Positions 61,401 to 64,000 of a DNA stretch of 64,000 bases are shown here, in pieces. How positions within the stretch are numbered: position 1 is the stretch's first letter; each line of letters begins with the position of its first letter. The position numbers and the translations under genes were made by a program. This DNA is from Owenia fusiformis. Lineage: Eukaryota; Annelida; Polychaeta; Sabellida; Oweniidae. The stretch spans positions 34,709,425-34,773,424 of the forward strand of contig CAIIXF020000010.1 in the NCBI GenBank assembly GCA_903813345.2. Direction: 5' to 3'. Below the pieces are notes generated by a model. It was not told the DNA's origin, made no database searches, and worked only from the letters and a program-made list of their open reading frames with translations.

Positions 61401-64000
61401 GGACCAACGTTGGCCCGCTGGACAAAATGACGTTGGGTCAACCGCTCAAGCCGACGTTGGGCCAACAGATGCGTAGTTGTTGGCCCAACGTTGGCCCATT
61501 GGCGATGTGCTATCTGGGACCTATCGATCAGTGCAAAATTGCAGTTGGCAAATTGTAGTTGGGCCAACGTTGGCCCGTTGTTGGCTGCCGCTAATACCAG
61601 GAAGCCACCTATCGATAAATCATTGCAAATGCTTAAAAATAGAAGAAAACATACCAGCAGTCATTAAAAAAAATTAAGGTAAATTTTTGTAATATTTTCT
61701 TTCAAAATTATCTGATAATGTTGTTCACCTCAAAAATATGGATTTTCGCCTTGTAATACAGTTAAAACCACTTATAAGGCTACCAAATATATTTAGTATG
61801 GAAAAACAAGCCACCATATTTTATTGATGTAAAACAGATATAATATGTGAACATATTTACAGTAGCAGTACTGAATGCCTAGATAGCACAAAGACGTTGG
61901 GTCAACGTCGCTATCGGTGACCATTGGTTCTCAAGGTTGCAGTTGGCAAGTTATTCATGTGGCCTGTCATTGGCTGCCCAAGGAGCCAACAATGGCTGTA
62001 CAAAAAAGTAAATTGTGTCAACAGTGGGCCAACGTTGGTTCTGTGGTGGCTGCCAATGTTGGACCAACGATGGCTGACGTGGTTGGCCCACCGTCGCTAT
62101 GTCCATTGGCCCAACGTTGGCCCACCGAAAGAAAATATGGTTGGCCCAACAATGGACCTTCGGTGGGCCAACGTTGGGCCAATGGACATAGCGACGGTGG
62201 GCCAACCACGTCAGCCAACGTTGGACCAACATATACGTAATCGTTGGGCCAAAGTTGGCCCAACTGTTGACCAACGTTGGGCCAACCAGTTTTGACCGCC
62301 AATGCGCCAACATCCCTCTTAACATTGTCGGACCAACTGTTGACCAACGTCGGGCCAACCAGTCTTCTTACTATTAGTGGGCCAACTATGGGCCAACGTA
62401 GCTTGAAATCGTGTTGGGCCAACAATGGACCAACGTTGGGCCAATGAACATAGCGACGGTGGACCAACGTTGGACCGATGGACATAGCGACGGTGGGCCA
62501 ACCACGACAGCCAACGTTGGGCCAACAGATACGTAGTTGTTGGGCCAACGTTGGCCCATCAGAGTTGTGCTATCTGGGACTTACTTCTTATAATTACTCT
62601 GTTTACATCACAGCCTATAAGATCCTACTACAAAACGATCTGGCCAATATCTGTGTTACATACCATATAGGTTACTGAGTCTTGTCCCGTTTCCGCTGCG
62701 AAGGCCAAAAAGGCTTAGAAAGCCCCCTCCCGGGTCCATTGTTAGCATTATAAGCTGCGACGTCATCATATGCTCAACATAAATTTTTGCCTAAGAAATT
62801 TCTGAGACTCTCACTTGACAAATTCAATCGCATTTAACACGCGAAATAGATTATCATAACACTTGGAATTACACAGACGTATTGAGCTTAGGGAAATTTA
62901 TCCACGTTGCTTATTGTATCGTTCACGCACGTCTGTCATGGTGAACGGAGTTGATTTTTGTTTGTGCTCATCCTCCATTTTTCTGTTTTTCGTCTGCGCA
63001 GTGATGATGCGCAGACGTTTCCAAGGGTAATAGAAGTTGCAATCGTGACGTCAGCGGGCAATAGTTCAAATGTATTTTCCCTCTGACGTCACATTGGGGG
63101 GATATAACTTTCGAAGGGAAATAGTAAATCTATTTCGGAACACGTGACTAGGTATTGAACAATCAGTATTAGTGTTACATATTGGGTATCCAATACTTCT
63201 GAAAATTTGCGGGAATACTCGTCTCATTTGAACTTTGGCCTTGCAGGATTTCGCTAGAAACGTGAAGAAGTATCAAAATTAACATTCTTAAACTGAGTTT
63301 GAACAGAGATCAGGGTTTTAACTTTAGATAGACAGACGTAGGGGATGGACGTAGCAAGGTCAATGTTCAAATGCGACGAGTATTCTTGCCGATTTTTCAG
63401 AAGTACATTCAAGATCCTTTACTGCATTACCATGAACATTTTCGGAACCCTGGGATCTAGAACTGATTATTTTTGGGTGTGGTAGTTAAGGTGGCCAAAA
63501 TGTTCAGGGGTCGATTGTTTTATCAGACGTTTTTAACGACAAATTAGCAACATATATAGTTTGGTCCAAAAAACTGAATCCTAGATACGATTGATAGAGC
63601 AGCGAACAGCTTCCAATATTTGAATTAAGTCGAACCATGTAACATAGCCTAGTTGTAAGAAATAGTAAATACTCACTGTCTGCAGTGTTCCCTGGTTCAC
63701 CCTTTTGACCTTTTTGCCCCTGTGGACCTGTGTTACCCGTTCTACCAGTTGCACCAGTCGGCCCTTGGTAACCTGTTGTACCTTTTTGCCCTTTTGAACC
63801 TGTCACACCGGTAAGTCCTTCATCGCCTTTTGGACCAGTAGGCCCTCGATCACCTTTTGAACCTGTCGCACCGGTAAGTCCTTTGTCGCCTTTTGGACCA
63901 ATAGGCCCTCGATCACCTTTTGCACCTTTCGGCCCTTGTGGACCTGTCGCCCCAGTAAGGCCTTGGTCACCCTTTTGCCCTTTTGGACAAATAATACACG
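52479..64000 (-). CDS. Gene E: collagen + TSP1 protein, 5' end outside the window
   Basis: Exons 64000 (cut by window edge)-63677, 53052-52894 and 52672-52479 (stop TAG); both introns are phase 1, with donors GTGAGT and GTTAGT. The first exon encodes Gly-X-Y repeats starting with [13 protein letters not shown] and ending GEPGNTADS, collinear with the end of gene D's collagen exon. TSP1-1 has CQWTPWSPWSIGRCSRTCGN and TSP1-2 has CEWSNWGPWVIFERCNPISC with KCAGSSIETK, closest to gene A's last exon. Intron 1 is 10.6 kb because an LTR retrotransposon occupies most of it on the same strand. The CIIC pair inside the collagen could form interchain disulfides. The signal peptide and coiled coil are expected beyond 64000. 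Confidence 0.85.
53233..53346. repeat. Small foldback repeat in gene E intron
   Basis: ACTGCC...GAGGGCAATAGTGTAAATTA-TTTCCCC pairs with GGGGAAATCATTTACACTATTGCTC...GGCAGT. A 114-bp hairpin-forming repeat without coding content. Confidence 0.7.
53611..53701. repeat. Small inverted repeat in gene E intron
   Basis: GGACTCTTGTCTGTCCAAAT pairs with ATTTGGACACACAAGAGTCC around a 50-base loop. Confidence 0.65.
53938..54317 (-). repeat. 3' LTR of the gypsy element
   Basis: This LTR is 380 bp and uninterrupted. It serves as the empty-site reference for the insertion in its twin. Confidence 0.93.
54523..59322 (-). CDS. Gag-pol polyprotein of the gypsy element (1599 codons)
   Basis: Part of the LTR element. 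In order: a charged, heptad-like gag N-terminus (about 20-180), gag core (about 185-340), four CCHC zinc knuckles (about 370-470, e.g. CYNCHEKGHVSKDC), aspartic protease (DTGS near 501), integrase with its HHCC zinc module (from about 757), D,D-35-E core and a GPF/KIV C-terminal module, then reverse transcriptase (YFDD near 1334) and RNase H (TDAS near 1484, SGKLNGCADALSRL at the end). Integrase before reverse transcriptase is the Gmr1-type arrangement. Gag and pol share one frame. Confidence 0.93.
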   Translation of the reverse strand: MPVDTRNTKYHKGLPEENPTKEMEDDKEKKKQKEEEYEEASDEPVEEKHSIEPDPTMLQFNPIQMQQQMMFMMTSMMKKTEQDREMFLRQEKIRLAEIQAEKEERKIQEQLRREEIQAEKEERKRIEEQRRIDIENERRYQEELRRMEIEEERKLRQKERKEDKEEKHKPKDPFIPRLRDNEDIENFLTIFERTATMCKWPKEFWTLKLGASLTGKAQEAYASVDQDNASDYDIVKEAILKRYAINAETYRKRFRNLKREDGEGIQPFTIRLRDVFKKWMKGVTTVEEMSDVLIKEQLVTTLPAEVQTWVKENDASNTDEVIKFADNFLEARKSDAVYWNKNERWKPSNSNRRFSGADSSNWRQPSMNSGECYNCHEKGHVSKDCPQDIICRKCRQPGHKEIECSSNFKIGQRKLPDTSDGRPKCNNCGLRNHKTEECRVDKSLHCEKCNRYGHVKEKCYLGSGKPAFFCSLPKDIFSQYKSRKDGTVLAKLNEKEDVEMILDTGSFKTIVNRDLIHDDSVTHDETVEMTCVHGDRQSYPTAVVEINIEDEIYKIKAAVSDTLPASVLIGQDILSKLDQEKMDRYIYKTKSRAFVTTRNQKKMQAEEERSDLEKDEQSNATLIQVDDENHTNSNEYRDEKLPFHFDETLFKPPTQIKHKPTRREKRHQRKNMCKVDETDANIDDISREELIKMQETDHTLTHIRKSVIMIPEEEQATPYFAKRENLIVRRIKNQNGEIMEQIVLPQKCRKKTLELAHSIPISGHLGIKKTTLRIMKKMFWPGIHRDVKAYCNSCDICQKTSRKMNSNRAQMIPLPIITEPFSVIGMDIVGPLERSKRGNKYILVTTDYGTKYPEAVPMKVTDSKKVAEELIVQFSRVGVPKEILSDQGTNFLSNIMQEVYNMIGIKGIKTTPYHQQTNGQTERYNGVLVKMIKKLTADKPENWDVYLPYLLFAYREVPHETTGFSPFELLYGRAVRGPIDILAEKWEPNTEANTNVIEYVTQMRDRVMDTREIVKKNVAEAKHTQKRYYDEKSRDIEFHPGNNVLLLLPSSNMKLQARWQGPFKIVKRCNKVNYDVQIGNKVKTYHVNLLKRYTSPDDFCCFTTETIQEEIQEEDDDEDFMPIQWPTTVQENEEVKYNISPNISREQKRRVETLLQEYQDVLSDEPGLTDIIVHHINTKDSKPVRQKLRRFPKAYVELMKEKVNKMVSKGIMEPSVSEWGANFVFVPKKNGELRDCVDFRDLNKVTEFDAYPMPRIDEILDGLATAVFITVMDLCRGFWQIPLSEDSKEKTSVLTPFGTFQFKRMPFGLHGAPATFQRAMDKMLEGAEAFSDAYFDDLVVFSSSFEAHLCDIRLILERLRKHNLTAKPSKCKFAYQEAEYLGHRVGGGIVRPSSEKTESIQRFEKPHTKKNLRTFLGMTGYFRKFIPKYADIAFPLTELTKKSVAVKIPWGNKEQTAVETLKEALCSEPILKSPDFTKQFLVITDASDIGISGVLSQNFKDGEHPIMYLSRKLLPREKNYAVIEKECLAIVWAINYLRYYLLGRKFVVVTDHNPLKWLNEMHNNNQRLTRWILNLQQYDFKVVHRSGKLNGCADALSRL
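59323..60337 (-). other. Untranslated leader of the gypsy element
   Basis: A 1-kb stretch between the 5' LTR and the gag start. It holds the repeated ATGGGCCACTGTA motif (59447-59737) and, at about 60085-60150, repeated TCTCAAATTCTC words. Such leaders in this family usually carry packaging signals; nothing specific can be assigned here. Confidence 0.6.
59447..59737. repeat. Six spaced copies of ATGGGCCACTGTA in the element leader
   Basis: Copies start at about 59447 (diverged), 59506 (diverged), 59571, 59626, 59673 and 59725, spaced about 50-65 bp with AT-rich, dissimilar spacers. The four last copies match over at least 12 bases. Confidence 0.85.
60338..62612 (-). repeat. 5' LTR of the gypsy element, split by an insertion
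   Basis: Parts 60338-60685 and 62581-62612 total 380 bp and match the other LTR base for base by eye once the 1893-bp insertion and its 2-bp AC duplication are removed. Confidence 0.92.
60686..62578. mobile_element. CCAACGTTGG-rich palindromic transposon block inserted in the LTR
   Basis: Terminal inverted repeats CCCAGATAGCAC and GTGCTATCTGGG; AC is duplicated at the edges. The same end motif recurs inside at 61035-61046, 61340-61351 (one change), 61507-61518 and, inverted, at 61878-61889, so the block is a composite of several units (for example 60686-61046, 361 bp, is a complete unit by itself). Units consist of dozens of variants of TTGGGCCAACGTTGGCCCAA in both orientations. An ordinary AT-rich segment (about 61620-61870) separates two unit groups. 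No transposase is visible; overlapping ORFs on both strands (NVGPTL-type peptides) are by-products of the repeats. Confidence 0.85.
62618..63195. other. Gene E intron 1 sequence
   Basis: No exon was recognised. It contains several TGACGTCA-like words (62758, 63046, 63084) and is somewhat less AT-rich than its surroundings. Confidence 0.35.
63196..63403. mobile_element. 208-bp TA-flanked MITE in gene E intron 1
   Basis: The ends CTTCTGAAAATTTGCGGGAA and TTGCCGATTTTTCAGAAG are inverted, continuing through ATACTCGTC(T)CATTTGAAC with its partner; TA lies outside both ends. Confidence 0.75.

Larger units (their letters stand above)
53938..62612 (-). mobile_element. Ty3/gypsy LTR retrotransposon (Gmr1-like), whole-looking, very young
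   Basis: Two 380-bp LTRs (53938-54317; 60338-60685 plus 62581-62612) begin TG and end CA in element sense, and GCCTA flanks the element on both sides (53933-53937, 62613-62617). By eye the LTRs are identical, so the insertion is very recent. Next to the coding-strand 3' LTR stands a purine tract AAAAAGGGGGGAGA, and after the 5' LTR a TGG-starting primer-site candidate TGGTGGCAGCTATACC (tRNA not identified). One long gag-pol frame looks open throughout. The pol order is PR-INT-RT-RNaseH, not the usual gypsy order. The 5' LTR is split by a later DNA insertion (60686-62578). It sits in gene E intron 1 in the same orientation. Confidence 0.93.

Noticed and set aside
60889-62548. Overlapping ORFs with NVGPTLAQ-type repeats on both strands
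   Set aside because: They arise from the palindromic CCAACGTTGG units; no start context, domain or strand preference.
60686-62578. CRISPR-like repeat array
   Set aside because: Eukaryotic context, no constant repeat/spacer periodicity, and the repeats occur in both orientations inside a transposon with terminal inverted repeats.

Overview
The window is animal genomic DNA: AT-rich, with GT-AG introns, long introns full of small inverted-repeat transposons, and genes whose products are typical of animals (anoctamin 8, collagen/thrombospondin-repeat secreted proteins, a PAN plus C-type lectin protein). The Ty3/gypsy element with a Ty1/copia-like pol order belongs to a group first described from deuterostomes. 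That fits a marine invertebrate, but the sequence alone does not settle the phylum.

Layout. 1-5136: intron or 5' flank of the anoctamin gene, crowded with nested palindromic elements. 5137-11954 (+): eleven exons giving the last 678 residues of an ANO8/TMEM16H orthologue, with a hAT-type element in one intron. 11955-17817: its 3' flank, with a CAGGCCCGTAGCCAG-ended element and a 568-bp MITE. 17818-21739 (-): gene A, a complete SP/coiled-coil/TSP1/TSP1 gene with a 78-bp minisatellite in an intron, then gene B, a decayed collagen-type relative. Two nested elements with 9-bp target duplications split the B promoter (21763-24049). 25494-31349 (+): a three-exon secreted PAN + C-type lectin gene whose first intron is a large imperfect palindrome with a mariner relic in its loop. 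32537-33703: a second TA-flanked mariner-type element. 35251-36439 (-): gene C. 37330-44823 (-): gene D, with signal peptide, coiled coil, about 80 Gly-X-Y triplets and two TSP1 domains. 44877-52400: DNA transposons and a 3.6-kb foldback structure. 52479 to beyond 64000 (-): gene E, a collagen + TSP1 gene whose first intron carries a whole-looking 8.7-kb Ty3/gypsy element with identical LTRs. One of those LTRs is split by a 1.9-kb block of palindromic CCAACGTTGG repeats.

How the genes fit together. Genes A-E are one tandemly expanded family. Every intron I could place in them is phase 1, so a short first exon (signal peptide + coiled coil) and a long first exon (the same plus a collagen stalk) are interchangeable in front of the same pair of TSP1 exons. 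The architecture parallels collectin/ficolin-type molecules (trimerising N-terminus, collagen stalk, globular head) but uses TSP1 heads. A secreted lectin lies inside the cluster on the opposite strand. A role in extracellular recognition or matrix is an inference. Paralogous introns and the twin LTR provide ready-made empty sites that date several transposon insertions.
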